DNA of 64,000 nucleotides from Microbacterium sp. 2FI. GTDB taxonomy: Bacteria; Actinomycetota; Actinomycetes; Actinomycetales; Microbacteriaceae. A program made the translations under genes and the position numbers. Under the pieces are notes generated by a model. The model was given only the letters and a program-made list of their open reading frames with translations, did no database searches and had not been told where the DNA came from. The stretch covers positions 17,463 to 81,462 of the forward strand of contig NZ_SCMR01000021.1 in NCBI RefSeq assembly GCF_005502885.1. The letters run 5' to 3'. This document shows, piece by piece, positions 1 to 9,438 of the stretch; within the stretch, counting starts at the first letter, position 1, and each line of letters opens with the position of its first letter.

Positions 1-1
1 C

Positions 2-1222
2 CCGCTGCGCTACGTCGACGTCGAGTGGGCGGGCATCGCGCCGGCGAGCTACGCGACCGCGGGCGAGTTCGAAGTCCTGGGCGACCCCGCCGGCTACGAC
101 GGGCAGTCCGTGTCGGCCGCCGTCTACGTCGCCGACACGCTATCGGACGACGTCGAGAGCGTCGCGTACGCGGTGTCGATCACGACGCCGGGGGTTGCCC
201 CGGTGCTGCCCGAGACGGTCGTCGCCACGTACGACGACGGCACGGAGAGCAGTGCGGTCGCGGTCGAGTGGGAGCCGATCGACCCGGCCCTGTACGCCGA
301 CGCCGACGCCATCTTCGACGTCGACGGTGCGGTCGCGGCCTACGAGCCCGGTGCCGTGGCGACGGTGTTCGTCGTCGAGCCGCTCGATCAGAGCGAGCCC
401 ATCGTCTCGATCGAGTTCGACTCGGCGCCGCAGGGCTCGGGGTGGTACACCACCGCCCCGACCGTGACGATCTCCGCCGAAGAGACGGCGAGTCCGATCG
501 ACCGCGTCGAGTACTCCCTCGACGGTGAGACCTGGACCGAGTACAGCGAGCCGTTCGCCGTGTCGGCGCAGGGCGAGATCACGGTGGGCGCGCGCGCCAC
601 GAGTGAAGACGACGCAGTGGGCGAGGCGTCCGAGACCATCAAGGTCGACACGATGGCACCCACTACCGGTGTCGACTGGATCGTGGTCGACGGCACCTCC
701 GCGACCGTGACCCTCACTCCTGCCGACGCCGAGCCCGGCTCGGGCGTCACGCGCACGGTGTGGTCGGACGGCCCGGACGCATCACCTACCGGTGAGACGA
801 ACGGGTTCTACGCCACCTACGAGGAGCCCTTCTCGGTGCAGCTCACCGAGGATCCTCGCTACGTGCACGTCCAGTCGCAGGACGCGGCCGGCAACATCGA
901 GGAGCACGTCACGATCGAGCTGCCGACGCTCGTCGGCGACACGCTCGACCTCGTGCCGACGGTTACCCAGCGCTGCGTCGCCGGCAAGGTCGTCGTGGTG
1001 GTCTCGGTGCGCAACGCCGGCGAGGTGCCGGCGACGGTCTCGGTCGAGACCGCCTTCGGGTCGAAGACGTTCACGGGCGTCAAGGCCGGCGGCACTGCCT
1101 CGGCCGCCTTCACGACCCGCGCGCTCGGCGTGGGCGCGGGTGAGGTCTCGGTGGCGGGGTCTGCGACCGGCGATCTCTCCTACGAGGGAAGGACGTCGTA
1201 CCCGGCGTTCAGCTGCGGCTGA
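2..1222 (+). CDS. 3' end of a large secreted multidomain protein (partial)
   Basis: The reading frame is open from the window edge, so the start and any catalytic domain lie outside. What is visible is a string of extracellular beta-sandwich modules. A bacterial Ig-like domain has the usual form 'PVLPETVVATYDDGT...VEWEPIDPALY'. It is followed by an OmpL47/chitobiase-like module ('GWYTTAPTVTISAEE', 'VEYSLDGETWTEY', 'DAAGNIEE'). The last ~83 residues are the C-terminal domain shared with five other proteins here (RCVAGK near base 970, FTTR, final Cys-Gly). By analogy with those neighbours the missing part is probably a glycoside hydrolase, but this cannot be seen. A strong hairpin follows the stop codon. 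Confidence 0.85.
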   Translation, partial: PLRYVDVEWAGIAPASYATAGEFEVLGDPAGYDGQSVSAAVYVADTLSDDVESVAYAVSITTPGVAPVLPETVVATYDDGTESSAVAVEWEPIDPALYADADAIFDVDGAVAAYEPGAVATVFVVEPLDQSEPIVSIEFDSAPQGSGWYTTAPTVTISAEETASPIDRVEYSLDGETWTEYSEPFAVSAQGEITVGARATSEDDAVGEASETIKVDTMAPTTGVDWIVVDGTSATVTLTPADAEPGSGVTRTVWSDGPDASPTGETNGFYATYEEPFSVQLTEDPRYVHVQSQDAAGNIEEHVTIELPTLVGDTLDLVPTVTQRCVAGKVVVVVSVRNAGEVPATVSVETAFGSKTFTGVKAGGTASAAFTTRALGVGAGEVSVAGSATGDLSYEGRTSYPAFSCG

Positions 1223-1235
1223 GCCTGACGAAGAA

Positions 1236-1271
1236 GGAGTGGCCCGCGGTCTGTCGGCCGCGGGCCACTCC
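1236..1271. terminator. Hairpin terminator between convergent genes
   Basis: A perfect 14-bp stem (1236-1249 with 1258-1271) around an 8-nt loop, followed by a short T run. It lies 14 bp after the upstream stop and just before the end of the convergent DUF2236 gene, so it may serve both strands. Confidence 0.7.
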
Positions 1272-1285
1272 CGTTTGCGCAGGCG

Positions 1286-2236
1286 TCAGGTCGCCCGAGC
1301 CGGGCCGCCCGGAGAGACCGGGGACGCGGCATCCACCTCCTCCAGGCGCCGCAGTCGCCGGCGCGCGAAGTCCTGCGCTCGAGGACCCGAGCCGAGGGCC
1401 TTCGCCGTGGTCGCGAGCACCAGACGGGTGGCGGTGACGACGGGAAGCGGGCTCCGCCGGAGCCCAAGCAGCTTGCGGTACCGGCGCGGGATGGTCGCCA
1501 CCGCGCTCGCGAAGAGCACTCGGTACGCGAGCGACATCGAACGGGAATCGGGGAACGGCGGTCGCCGCAGGAACCGCACGACGTCGTCGACCCGCGCGTC
1601 GCGCCGCAGCGTGCCGCGCGCGAGGTAGTCGTCGAGCCGGCGGCGGAGATCGGCTTCAGAGGTCGGCGGATCGGCGACATGCATCAGCCGACCGGCCGTC
1701 GCCCACTCCTGCACGTAGGCGTCGGCGCCGCCGGGGATCGCACCGCCCCACCGCTGATGGCATGACAGGAATGCGTCGGTGAAGGCAAGATGCACCCACT
1801 CGAGGAGCTCGGGGTCGGCGGCCGAGTACGCCTGATCGGTGCCGTCCGCCGCACGGTACGTGCCCGCGACGCGGCGGTGGAACCGGCCGACGCGGGCCGT
1901 CTCGTGTGCCGCTTGCGTGCGAGAGCCGTAGGTGAGGCAGATGACCCACCGCACGGTGCCGGTGAGTCGGCCGATCGGATCCTCGCGGTAGCGCGACCAG
2001 TCGTGCACGCCCGCGAGGGCGCCGGGGTGCAGGGCTTGCAGGAGCAGCGCGCGGATGCCCGCGACCATCGTGCCCATGCCGGCATGGACGGTCCATGCGG
2101 GGCCGTTCTCGGGGAACCAGCCGGCGTCGTCGCCCTCGGCGAGCTCGCACACCCAGGGCGGCGTCCCGTCCGGATCGCCGGACAGGGCGGTGAGCAGACG
2201 TGCGCGCAGCCGGGCGATGGACGTGTCCGTGGTCAC
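1286..2236 (-). CDS. DUF2236 / MpaB-family oxygenase-like protein
   Basis: A 316-residue protein of the MpaB/latex-clearing-protein-related family (DUF2236). These are alpha-helical, often haem-b-binding proteins of which some are oxygenases. The family signature is clear near residues 65-115: 'ALLLQALHPGALAGVHDWSRYREDPIGRLTGT', with the His and Arg positions typical of the haem pocket. No signal peptide is seen, so it is probably cytoplasmic. The start is GTG at 2236. It follows the secreted hydrolase on the same strand, but a hairpin separates them, so co-transcription is doubtful. The substrate is unknown and nothing ties it to arabinan use. Confidence 0.8.
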   Translation of the reverse strand: MTTDTSIARLRARLLTALSGDPDGTPPWVCELAEGDDAGWFPENGPAWTVHAGMGTMVAGIRALLLQALHPGALAGVHDWSRYREDPIGRLTGTVRWVICLTYGSRTQAAHETARVGRFHRRVAGTYRAADGTDQAYSAADPELLEWVHLAFTDAFLSCHQRWGGAIPGGADAYVQEWATAGRLMHVADPPTSEADLRRRLDDYLARGTLRRDARVDDVVRFLRRPPFPDSRSMSLAYRVLFASAVATIPRRYRKLLGLRRSPLPVVTATRLVLATTAKALGSGPRAQDFARRRLRRLEEVDAASPVSPGGPARAT

Positions 2237-2295
2237 ACCCCCAGCGTGCCATGCCGAGCGGATGCCGCGGCCGCGGCCCCTGAGGTCGGAAAGAG

Positions 2296-2329
2296 CGGGC
2301 CCCCGGTGGACGAATCCACCGAGGGCCCG
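2296..2329 (-). terminator. Hairpin terminator after the GH43 gene
   Basis: A 15-bp stem with one mismatch (2296-2310 with 2315-2329) and a CGAA tetraloop. It lies downstream of the minus-strand gene ending at 2369 and upstream of the DUF2236 gene. There is no long T tract, as is common in high-GC genomes. Confidence 0.65.
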
Positions 2330-2368
2330 GGTCTCACGGCGCGGCGAAGAGCCGCGGCCGGATTGCCG

Positions 2369-5293
2369 TCAACCGCAGGAGCGGTTCTCGTAGGCGGCCG
2401 TCACCGTTCCCGTTCCGGCGCCCTGGGTGACCTCGACGCTCACCGCGCCGGCCGGCAGCGAAGCCAGTCGCGTGGTGAAGGCGTACGAGGTCGACTTGCC
2501 CGCCAGGACAGTGGCCGACTTCGTGCCGTACGGGGTCGAGACCTCGACTGCCGCGGCATCGGTGCCCTCGTTGGTCAGCTTCACCGTCAGGACTGCCTTG
2601 CCTGCGACGCACCGCGACGTGGCGGTCACGTCGAGGTGGATCGCAGCCTCGACGGTCACCGTCGCCTCGACCGGCATGCGCGAGTCGTCCTGCGCGACAC
2701 CCGAGACCGTGAAGGTCCCCGGTGCGGCGTACTCCGACGCGTCCACGGTCTCCCAGACGACGTCGACGGTCTGCTGCGAGCCGTCGACCTTCGTCAGCTT
2801 CGCCTGCGGAAGCACCGGCGCGACGCCGGTGGCCGTCGTCACGTCCATCGCCGCGACAGAGGCGACGGCGATGTTCGGCGCGTATGCCTCGAGCACCTTC
2901 TGATACTCGGCGCGCGTGACCGGGATCACGGTGCCGTGGCGGGGCTTGCCGCCGTCGGCGTTCTGCGGCAGTCCCTGGCGGAGCTTCGTGCCGAGCGCCT
3001 GCCAGGCGTCGCCGTCGTTCAGGTCGTCCGTCCCGAACGGCACGTAGTGGTTGGGTCCGCCGTGGTAGTCCGGCTGGTCGATGAAGAGGAACCAGTCCAG
3101 GCCGTTCACGTCACCGTCGTTGGCGGGGAAGATGTTCGCGCCCTCGCCGCTCGAGTAGGTGCCGCCCGGCTCGCCGTTGGGCAGGCCGCTCGCGACCCGC
3201 TCCTTGACGAGGGTCCACTGGTCCGCCGCGCCGGTGGTGCCGGGCAGCGTGCCGGTGATCGTCGCGAGGAGGTCCGTCGACTTCTCGTGGCGGATCGTCA
3301 TGCTCGCCTCGTCCTTCGTGAAGCGGTGGTACACGCCGTCCACTTTCGCGACCGTCGAGTCGATCATCCCTCGACCGGTTCCGCGGGGCACGTCCGTCCA
3401 GATCTTCGCGTCCGAGAAGGTCACGAAGTCGTCCGTGGTCGCGTACATCATGCGGTTGTACGTCACCGCGGTGCGGTCGGCGGTGTTGGTCGTCGGGTAG
3501 AGGTTCGAGGCCCAGAAGACGACGAACGTGTCCAGCTCCTCATCCCAGTACGCCTCCGGCGCCCACGTGTTGCCGGCGTAGTCGGTCGACACCTTCACGT
3601 GACGCTGGTCCGACCAGGTCACGAGGTCGTCCGATTCCCAGACCTCGATGTACTTCGAGCCCGAGATCTGCGCCGTGGTGAACCCGCCCGCGAGCCCGGC
3701 GACCTTGAGGTCGGTGGCGATCATGTAGAACTTGTCGCCTTCGGGTGCGCGGATGATGAACGGATCGCGCAGGCCCTGCGTGCCGACCGTCGACGTGAAG
3801 ATCGGCTGACCCGCGTTGAGGGTGTTCCAGCTCAGCGCGTCGTTGCCCTTGGATGCCGCGATGCTGACGCGCTCGGCGCCCTGACCCTCGCCGGTGAAGA
3901 AGGTCCAGAAGTACGCCTCGGTCTGCGTGGTGCCACCGGGCATCGGCTGGATCCGTGCCGAGAAGGTGCGGGATGCCGTGGCCGAGCCGTTCGTGGCCGT
4001 CGCCGTCAGCTCGACCGTCACGGCCTCGGAGCCCGCGGCGGGCCGCTGCACCTCGACCGTGCGCGAGTCTGCCCGCACACCGTCGCGCAGGGCGGCGTTC
4101 GCCGCGCCGGCGGGCGCCACCGCCCACGCGATCGCGGAGCCCTCGGCACCCGACGTCGGCACCGAGAAGTTGGTGCGGATGTTGTCGAGGTTGCGGATCT
4201 CGATCGCGGCCAGGTCGTTCGCGACCTTCTCCGAGTCGGGGATCTCCTGCGGCACGAGGACCGCGTAGGTCTGGGTCCGTGTCTCTGCGCCCACGGTGAA
4301 CGTCGCCGTCAGGGTCACGTTCGCGTCCCCTGTGCCCGCGGCGGGGCGCGTGACATCGGCGGTCGAGCCGGTCACGGCGATCGCCGGGCTGTCCGACGCC
4401 CACGCGACGGCGACGCCGGCGCTCGTCAGCGGCACCGTGAAGTCACTCGTGGCCGAAGCGGGGACGGACACGCCCGCGACCGCGCGGTCGAGCGCCTGCG
4501 AGCTGTAGAGCGACTGCACGTCGGCGTCGGTCAGCGCCGAGGCGTAGACGGCGAAGTCATCCACGAGGCCGTTCCAGCTGGTGTCGTTGTACGTGGAGCG
4601 GCCGAGGCTCGCGACGAGGGTGGGGCCGAACGCGGCGACGTCGCGCGCGATGGTGTTCTGCGCGATGCGGGTGCCGTTGATGTACACGCGCAGCTGGCCC
4701 GTGGTGCCGTCGATGACGGTCGTGTAGAGGCTCAGCCCGGCAGGCGTCCGCGCTCCGACCGTCGCCGAGTTCGTGCCGCCGGGGCCGACCTCCGTGCTCC
4801 ACGGAGCGCCGGCGTTGACGGAGTTCGTGACGACGGACTTCACATACCCGCTCGGGTTTGCGGGGTTGAGCAGCCAGTAGCCGGAGGAGTACGAGGCGCC
4901 CGATGCGACGGGGGCGCCGATGAACGCGGCCGCCGTGTTGCCGGCGCCCGATCGCGGCGAGAGCCACGTCGAGATGGTGAGGTCCTTCTTGCCCACCAGG
5001 GGAGCGGTCGGGATCTCGAGATACGCCGCGGTGCCGCGTGCGCCGCCGGGAAGCGACAGGCTGCCGTCAGCGACGCTGCCGCCGCTCTGCCGCAGGATGG
5101 CGTCGTGGCCGTTGCCGCTCGCATCGGCGATCGTCGTGCCCGAGGCGGCGTCGAAGCTGTAGTGGATGAGGGGCTGCGCGCTGATGGCGGCATTGGCCGC
5201 CGTCGGTACGACGGCGCCGGTGACGGCGAGGGCGATCGCGGTCGCGACCGCACCGCCCTTCGCCAGGAATCGGGATCGGTTTCGCGTTCTCAC
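2369..5293 (-). CDS. Secreted GH43 glycoside hydrolase with LamG, Ig-like and RCVAGK C-terminal domains
   Basis: A predicted extracellular arabinan-active enzyme of 974 residues. GTG at 5293 was chosen as start because GAGGAAG lies 6 nt upstream and it places a signal peptide (RTRNRSR, then a hydrophobic core ending ANAA) at the very N-terminus; the open frame continues 64 codons further. The order is: signal peptide; LamG/concanavalin-like domain (~40-240); Ig-like repeats (~265-425); GH43 five-bladed propeller (~430-770); Ig-like domain; shared C-terminal domain from about residue 890 (RCVAGK to terminal CG). GH43 hallmarks are 'GLRDPF' (catalytic base Asp near residue 508), 'TWAPEAYWD' and 'GMIDST'. 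Exact activity (exo- or endo-arabinan) is inferred only from context. It is transcribed away from the next hydrolase across a shared operator region. Confidence 0.85.
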   Translation of the reverse strand: MRTRNRSRFLAKGGAVATAIALAVTGAVVPTAANAAISAQPLIHYSFDAASGTTIADASGNGHDAILRQSGGSVADGSLSLPGGARGTAAYLEIPTAPLVGKKDLTISTWLSPRSGAGNTAAAFIGAPVASGASYSSGYWLLNPANPSGYVKSVVTNSVNAGAPWSTEVGPGGTNSATVGARTPAGLSLYTTVIDGTTGQLRVYINGTRIAQNTIARDVAAFGPTLVASLGRSTYNDTSWNGLVDDFAVYASALTDADVQSLYSSQALDRAVAGVSVPASATSDFTVPLTSAGVAVAWASDSPAIAVTGSTADVTRPAAGTGDANVTLTATFTVGAETRTQTYAVLVPQEIPDSEKVANDLAAIEIRNLDNIRTNFSVPTSGAEGSAIAWAVAPAGAANAALRDGVRADSRTVEVQRPAAGSEAVTVELTATATNGSATASRTFSARIQPMPGGTTQTEAYFWTFFTGEGQGAERVSIAASKGNDALSWNTLNAGQPIFTSTVGTQGLRDPFIIRAPEGDKFYMIATDLKVAGLAGGFTTAQISGSKYIEVWESDDLVTWSDQRHVKVSTDYAGNTWAPEAYWDEELDTFVVFWASNLYPTTNTADRTAVTYNRMMYATTDDFVTFSDAKIWTDVPRGTGRGMIDSTVAKVDGVYHRFTKDEASMTIRHEKSTDLLATITGTLPGTTGAADQWTLVKERVASGLPNGEPGGTYSSGEGANIFPANDGDVNGLDWFLFIDQPDYHGGPNHYVPFGTDDLNDGDAWQALGTKLRQGLPQNADGGKPRHGTVIPVTRAEYQKVLEAYAPNIAVASVAAMDVTTATGVAPVLPQAKLTKVDGSQQTVDVVWETVDASEYAAPGTFTVSGVAQDDSRMPVEATVTVEAAIHLDVTATSRCVAGKAVLTVKLTNEGTDAAAVEVSTPYGTKSATVLAGKSTSYAFTTRLASLPAGAVSVEVTQGAGTGTVTAAYENRSCG

Positions 5294-5427
5294 GCTCTGC
5301 TTCCTCGCTCTCGTCGATTGCGGCGATGCGAGGAACCCCAGACCGTGGACGTCGCCGTCTCGGCAGACTCGTTGTGCGTCATCGCGCAATCCTGTGGACC
5401 GCGGCTGCGCGGTCTGCGGACTCTCGG

Positions 5428-5441
5428 TGTTACCGGAAACA
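5428..5441. promoter_or_regulatory. LacI-type operator 1
   Basis: TGTTACCGGAAACA is palindromic except for one base pair. It lies between the divergent hydrolase genes, nearer the minus-strand one (start 5293). It belongs to a ten-member family resembling TGTTAGCGCTAACA. Confidence 0.6.
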
Positions 5442-5503
5442 CTCCGGATCAGCCCCACGCTAGATGCGCGGCTGAGCGATGTCAAGCGTGCGGGGAACTA
5501 TTC

Positions 5504-5517
5504 CGTTATCGGTAACA
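5504..5517. promoter_or_regulatory. LacI-type operator 2
   Basis: CGTTATCGGTAACA, about 65 bp upstream of the start at 5582. Its half-sites GTTA...TAAC match the other operators of this locus. Confidence 0.65.
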
Positions 5518-5527
5518 CTGACGCTAG

Positions 5528-5541
5528 TGTGAGCGATAACA
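5528..5541. promoter_or_regulatory. LacI-type operator 3
   Basis: TGTGAGCGATAACA lies 24 bp, centre to centre, from operator 2 and strongly resembles the E. coli lac operator. It is 40 bp upstream of the start codon at 5582, a position suited to repression. Confidence 0.65.
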
Positions 5542-5581
5542 GCCTGTTCGATGATGTGCAGTCACTTGACGGAGAGTGGAT

Positions 5582-8500
5582 ATGAGTCTGTCTTCACGCG
5601 CTCGAAGAAGCGCACTGGTCCTCACCGCCGCCGGCGCGATGGTCCTCGGCATGGGCGTGACGTCCGCGGCCGCCGAACCCCCCACCGACGGCCTCGTCGC
5701 CGCCTACGCGTTCTCGCAGGCGTCGGGGAGCGAGGTGCCCAACGGCGCGATCGGATCGGACTTCGGCCCCGCCACCGTCCGCAACCTCCAGGCCTCGGAC
5801 TGGACCGGCTCCGCGCTCACCCTGCGCGGCGGCGCGAAGACCTCGACGGGGAACTGGGTCGAGTTGCCCGACGGCCTGCTCGCCGGGGCGGAGTCGGCGA
5901 CCGTCGTGGCCGAGGTCCAGGCTACGCAGGCCATGCTCAACGGCTTCCACTTCCTCTGGAACATCGGAAACGAGTCCTCGGCGACCGAGTACTTCTTCGC
6001 CTCACTGAACTGCGGTTCGGGGCGCTCGCCGCTCGTCGGCATCAAGGCGGGCGGGGTCGAGCGCCTCGTCTCGTCGAGCTCGTGCGGCATCACGGCCGGC
6101 CAGTGGGTCAATGTGGCGTCGGTCGTCGACGGCGCGGCGGGTACGGCATCCCTCTTCCTCAACGGCACGCGCGTCGCCCACGGTCCGATGGAGTTCACGC
6201 CGGGCGACGTCGCGGACCAGTCGCTGAACACCATCGGCCGCGCGCCGTGGCCGGACCCGCTCTTCCAGGGCGCGATCTCGTCCTTCCGCGTCTACGACCG
6301 CGCGCTCTCGGCGACCGAGGTCACCGACGTCGCGGCCGCCGATGCCGCGCCGCACGCCGCGGTGCTTCAGGCGCAGGCGCAGGCGATTCTCGACTCCCTC
6401 GGCCTCGTCGACCGCGAGACGTCGACCGACATCGACCTTCCGACCGCGAGCGGACGCGTGACATGGTCCTCGAGCGATCCGTCGGTCGTCGCCCCCGACG
6501 GCACCGTGAACGCACCGCTGGCGGGGCAGCCCGCCGTCGAGGTCGAGCTCACCGCCTCCGCCACGGTGCGGGGCTTCACCGCCACGACGACCATCACCGT
6601 TACCGTGCTCCCCTCGACCGAGTCCGCGGCGGATCGTGCGGCGCGCCTCGCGTCCCGCTTCGTCATCCCCTCCGTGGTGGAGTCGGGCACACCGCTTCCT
6701 GCGGCTCCTGCCGGCACCGCCGTGGAGGTGACGTCGGTCAGCGCAGGAGTGACCGTCGACGACGCGATCGTCTCCGATTCGGAGGTCGGGACGGATGCCG
6801 AGATCACCGTCCGTGTCACCGATGAGTCGACCGGTGCCGGCGTCGACCGGACCTTCGCTGTGCGGGTGCTCCCGGCCGCCACCACGACGCAGCTCCTCGC
6901 CTACAACCGAGTGCCGACCTCCGTCACCGAGGCGAACAACGCCGACGTCGCGCTCAGCATGCACCTCGCGCTGGAGGACGGCGAAGGCTGGTCCCCGCTG
7001 AACGAGAATTACGGCATCTTCTTCGCCAAGACCTCCACGACCCCGCCGGCGAACGGCACGAGCGACGGCATCATCCGGAGCCTGAAGGACCCGCACCTCT
7101 TCCGCCTCGCGGACGGCGGGTTCGGTGTCGTGGCGACGCGCACCGCACGCGGCGGCGCCTCCGACGGCACCCAGACCGCGCGCATGCTCTTCGCGCGGAG
7201 CGCAGACCTGCGTTCGTACGAGGAGGTCGGCATGATCGACCTCGGCGTCACGAGCGGAGTGAACCAGCCGGCGGCTGTGTACGACACCGCCGCCGACCGG
7301 TACGTGGTCAGCTGGACGTCCGACGCGGGCGCAGCGATGTACACGACGTTCACCGAGTTGGCCGGCGGCATCGGGCGCACCGCCGCCCAGCGCGGGACGA
7401 TCGAGGCCACGTCGGGTGTCACCGGCACCGGCATCCCGAACTACGCGACGGGCAACGCGCTCCCCGTCGACGCCGAGACGGTGGAAGCCCTCCAGGTGCG
7501 CTTCGGTCGCATCATCAACACCGGTGTGGCCGAGTTCGACACCGTGACGATCGAGGAGGGCGACGCCTTCGGCGCGGCAGACCTGCCGCAGCGTGCCCAG
7601 CTCGCCTATGACGACGGCTCCGACGCCTCGCGTGCGATCGCGTGGGATGCGGCATCCGTCGACGCCGTCGACACCGCGGTTCCCGGCACCTACGAGGTGA
7701 CGGGGACCGTGAAGCAGACCGAGTACGCGACGCCGTTCGCGGACGAGCGGGCCGATCCGTCGGTGTTCCGCTACGACTGGAACGGGCAGGAGAAGTTCCT
7801 GATGATCGCCACGGAGGACATCTACGGCGGCAACATCAACCCGCAGGGCGGCGGGCACATGCCGATCCGCATCGCCGACAGCATCGAGGACCTCTCGGAC
7901 GAGGCGATCGACGCGGGCCGCAACATCGAGATCGACCTCCTGCGCCGCGGCGACACGGACGCTGATGGCGGTGTCATGACCGGGTGCTTCTGGGCACCGG
8001 AGTATCACGTCATCGACGAGAAGCTCTCGATCCTGTTCATGCCCTGCTACAACGGCTCCAACGGTCAGCCCGACATGTGGACCGGCCGCGCGAGCATCAT
8101 GCAGCTGCAGCAGGATGCCGCGGGCAACGACCTGGATCCGGCTGTGCCGGCGAACTGGAGCAAGCCGCAGAAGGTGCTCCGCTCGGGCGGCGGTGCGCTC
8201 AACAGCGTGCAGGGGATCTCACTGGACATGACGTATCTGGAGGACTCCGGGCAGTCGTACTACATCTGGCAGATGCTCGGCTCGCTCTTCATCGCGAAGA
8301 TGGACCCGGCGAATCCGACCCGGCTCACATCGGAGCCGGTGCGCATCCTCGCGCCGGAGTACGCGTGGGACAACACGATCGCCGAGGGGCCGAACGTGTT
8401 CGCCCATGACGGGGTGCTGAACCTGATCTACTCCGGATCGACGGTCGGCGACAGCTACACCACCGGACTCGCGACGGCCACGGCGGGCGCCGGGGTCGAT

Positions 8501-9094
8501 CTCACCGATCCCGCGGCCTGGTCGAAGCTCAACTACCCGATCCAGAAGTCGGGCGTCTTCAACGGCGCTTGGCAGCTGGGCACCGGTCACGGGATGTGGT
8601 CGCACGATGAGGACGACAACCTCCTCTACGTCTTCCATGCACGCACCGACAACGAGGGCCTGAGTGGCCGCGACATGTTCGTGCGGCGCGTCCACTGGGC
8701 CGCCGACGGCCTGCCGGTCTTCGACATGGAGGGCGACGAGGAGGTGGCTCCCGACAACCGGACCGTCTCGGTGACGGTCACGGTGACCGGCGACCCCGAG
8801 CCGTCGCTGGACGTGTCGGCGGTGGTGTCGGCGCGCTGCGTCGCGGGCAAGGTCGTGCAGGTGCTGGCGGTGAGCAACGCCGAGGGCGTGCCGGTGTCGG
8901 TGACGGCGACGGGTGCGTACGGGTCGAAGACGTTCGCGGCGGTCGCCGCGGGCAAGACTTCGTCGACGTCGTTCACGACCCGTCAGCAGGCGATCCCCGC
9001 CGGGACGATCTCGCTGACCGCCGCGGCCACGATCGGCGGCGAGACGGTGACCGCAGACCAGCAGGTCGGCTACCCCACGGCCACCTGCGGCTGA
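5582..9094 (+). CDS. Secreted GH43-type arabinofuranosidase-like protein with two propeller-like segments
   Basis: A 1170-residue secreted protein. ATG at 5582 has GGAGAG 5 nt upstream; an in-frame GTG at 5576 would overlap that ribosome site. The order is: signal peptide ending SAAAEP; LamG domain (~35-245); Ig-like domain (~265-345). A first propeller-like stretch (~430-610) contains 'LKDPHLFRLADGG'. An Ig-like insert follows, then a full GH43-like domain (~715-1050) with 'RADPSVF' (catalytic Asp near 723), 'GCFWAPEYH', 'AEGPNVF' (Glu near 935) and 'GTGHGMW'. The shared C-terminal domain starts near 1084. The second propeller is the likely catalytic one; the first lacks an obvious full triad. 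It resembles alpha-L-arabinofuranosidases of GH43, but the subfamily cannot be fixed by eye. Three LacI-type operators precede it. Confidence 0.85.
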   Translation: MSLSSRARRSALVLTAAGAMVLGMGVTSAAAEPPTDGLVAAYAFSQASGSEVPNGAIGSDFGPATVRNLQASDWTGSALTLRGGAKTSTGNWVELPDGLLAGAESATVVAEVQATQAMLNGFHFLWNIGNESSATEYFFASLNCGSGRSPLVGIKAGGVERLVSSSSCGITAGQWVNVASVVDGAAGTASLFLNGTRVAHGPMEFTPGDVADQSLNTIGRAPWPDPLFQGAISSFRVYDRALSATEVTDVAAADAAPHAAVLQAQAQAILDSLGLVDRETSTDIDLPTASGRVTWSSSDPSVVAPDGTVNAPLAGQPAVEVELTASATVRGFTATTTITVTVLPSTESAADRAARLASRFVIPSVVESGTPLPAAPAGTAVEVTSVSAGVTVDDAIVSDSEVGTDAEITVRVTDESTGAGVDRTFAVRVLPAATTTQLLAYNRVPTSVTEANNADVALSMHLALEDGEGWSPLNENYGIFFAKTSTTPPANGTSDGIIRSLKDPHLFRLADGGFGVVATRTARGGASDGTQTARMLFARSADLRSYEEVGMIDLGVTSGVNQPAAVYDTAADRYVVSWTSDAGAAMYTTFTELAGGIGRTAAQRGTIEATSGVTGTGIPNYATGNALPVDAETVEALQVRFGRIINTGVAEFDTVTIEEGDAFGAADLPQRAQLAYDDGSDASRAIAWDAASVDAVDTAVPGTYEVTGTVKQTEYATPFADERADPSVFRYDWNGQEKFLMIATEDIYGGNINPQGGGHMPIRIADSIEDLSDEAIDAGRNIEIDLLRRGDTDADGGVMTGCFWAPEYHVIDEKLSILFMPCYNGSNGQPDMWTGRASIMQLQQDAAGNDLDPAVPANWSKPQKVLRSGGGALNSVQGISLDMTYLEDSGQSYYIWQMLGSLFIAKMDPANPTRLTSEPVRILAPEYAWDNTIAEGPNVFAHDGVLNLIYSGSTVGDSYTTGLATATAGAGVDLTDPAAWSKLNYPIQKSGVFNGAWQLGTGHGMWSHDEDDNLLYVFHARTDNEGLSGRDMFVRRVHWAADGLPVFDMEGDEEVAPDNRTVSVTVTVTGDPEPSLDVSAVVSARCVAGKVVQVLAVSNAEGVPVSVTATGAYGSKTFAAVAAGKTSSTSFTTRQQAIPAGTISLTAAATIGGETVTADQQVGYPTATCG

Positions 9095-9227
9095 CCTTGA
9101 CCCGGCCGCGCGGCGGCCGATGCGACGCGCGTCGCGGGTGAATATCCTCCCCGCGACGCGCTGTCGCGCGCCCTGGCCCCGTGCTTCAGCATCCCTCATC
9201 CCTTCTCCCCGTCCCCCTCGCTTCACC

Positions 9228-9306
9228 GCGAGTGCACGGCGTACCGTCGAGTGCACGGCTTCGCCACGCGGCGAAGCCGTGCACTCGACGACATGTCGTG
9301 CACTCG
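9228..9306. repeat. Nested inverted repeats built on CGAGTGCACG
   Basis: There are four copies of GAGTGCACG or its complement in under 80 bp. The inner two belong to a perfect 20-bp inverted repeat (9245-9264 with 9271-9290, 6-nt loop). The outer two (near 9230 and 9296) can pair around it. It could be a small palindromic repeat element (REP/MITE-like) or a structured terminator. Confidence 0.75.
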
Positions 9307-9402
9307 GCTGCGCAGACGGGTGGGGAGGGATGCCGCGGGCGATGCGACGGGGGCGACGGATGCCGCGGCGCGCGCACCCGGGCAGGTGAGCCCGACAGCG
9401 CG

Positions 9403-9438
9403 AAGCGCCCCGCCGACCTGAGGGTCGGCGGGGCGCTT
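9403..9438. terminator. Bidirectional terminator
   Basis: A perfect 16-bp stem (9403-9418 with 9423-9438) with a TGAG loop, 13 bp from the end of the minus-strand gene. It starts with AA and ends with TT, so it can act on either strand. Confidence 0.75.

Noticed and set aside
961..1222. C-terminal domain considered as a sortase signal
   Set aside because: There is no LPXTG-like motif, no C-terminal hydrophobic helix and no basic tail; the protein simply ends Cys-Gly.
1790..5515. Very long open frame antisense to the DUF2236 and GH43 genes
   Set aside because: High third-position GC leaves antisense frames open; the translation is Arg/Gly/Val-rich with no domain, signal or ribosome site.
6002..8008. 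Long minus-strand frame opposite the 5582 hydrolase
   Set aside because: Same reasoning: it mirrors the real gene and has no recognisable protein features.
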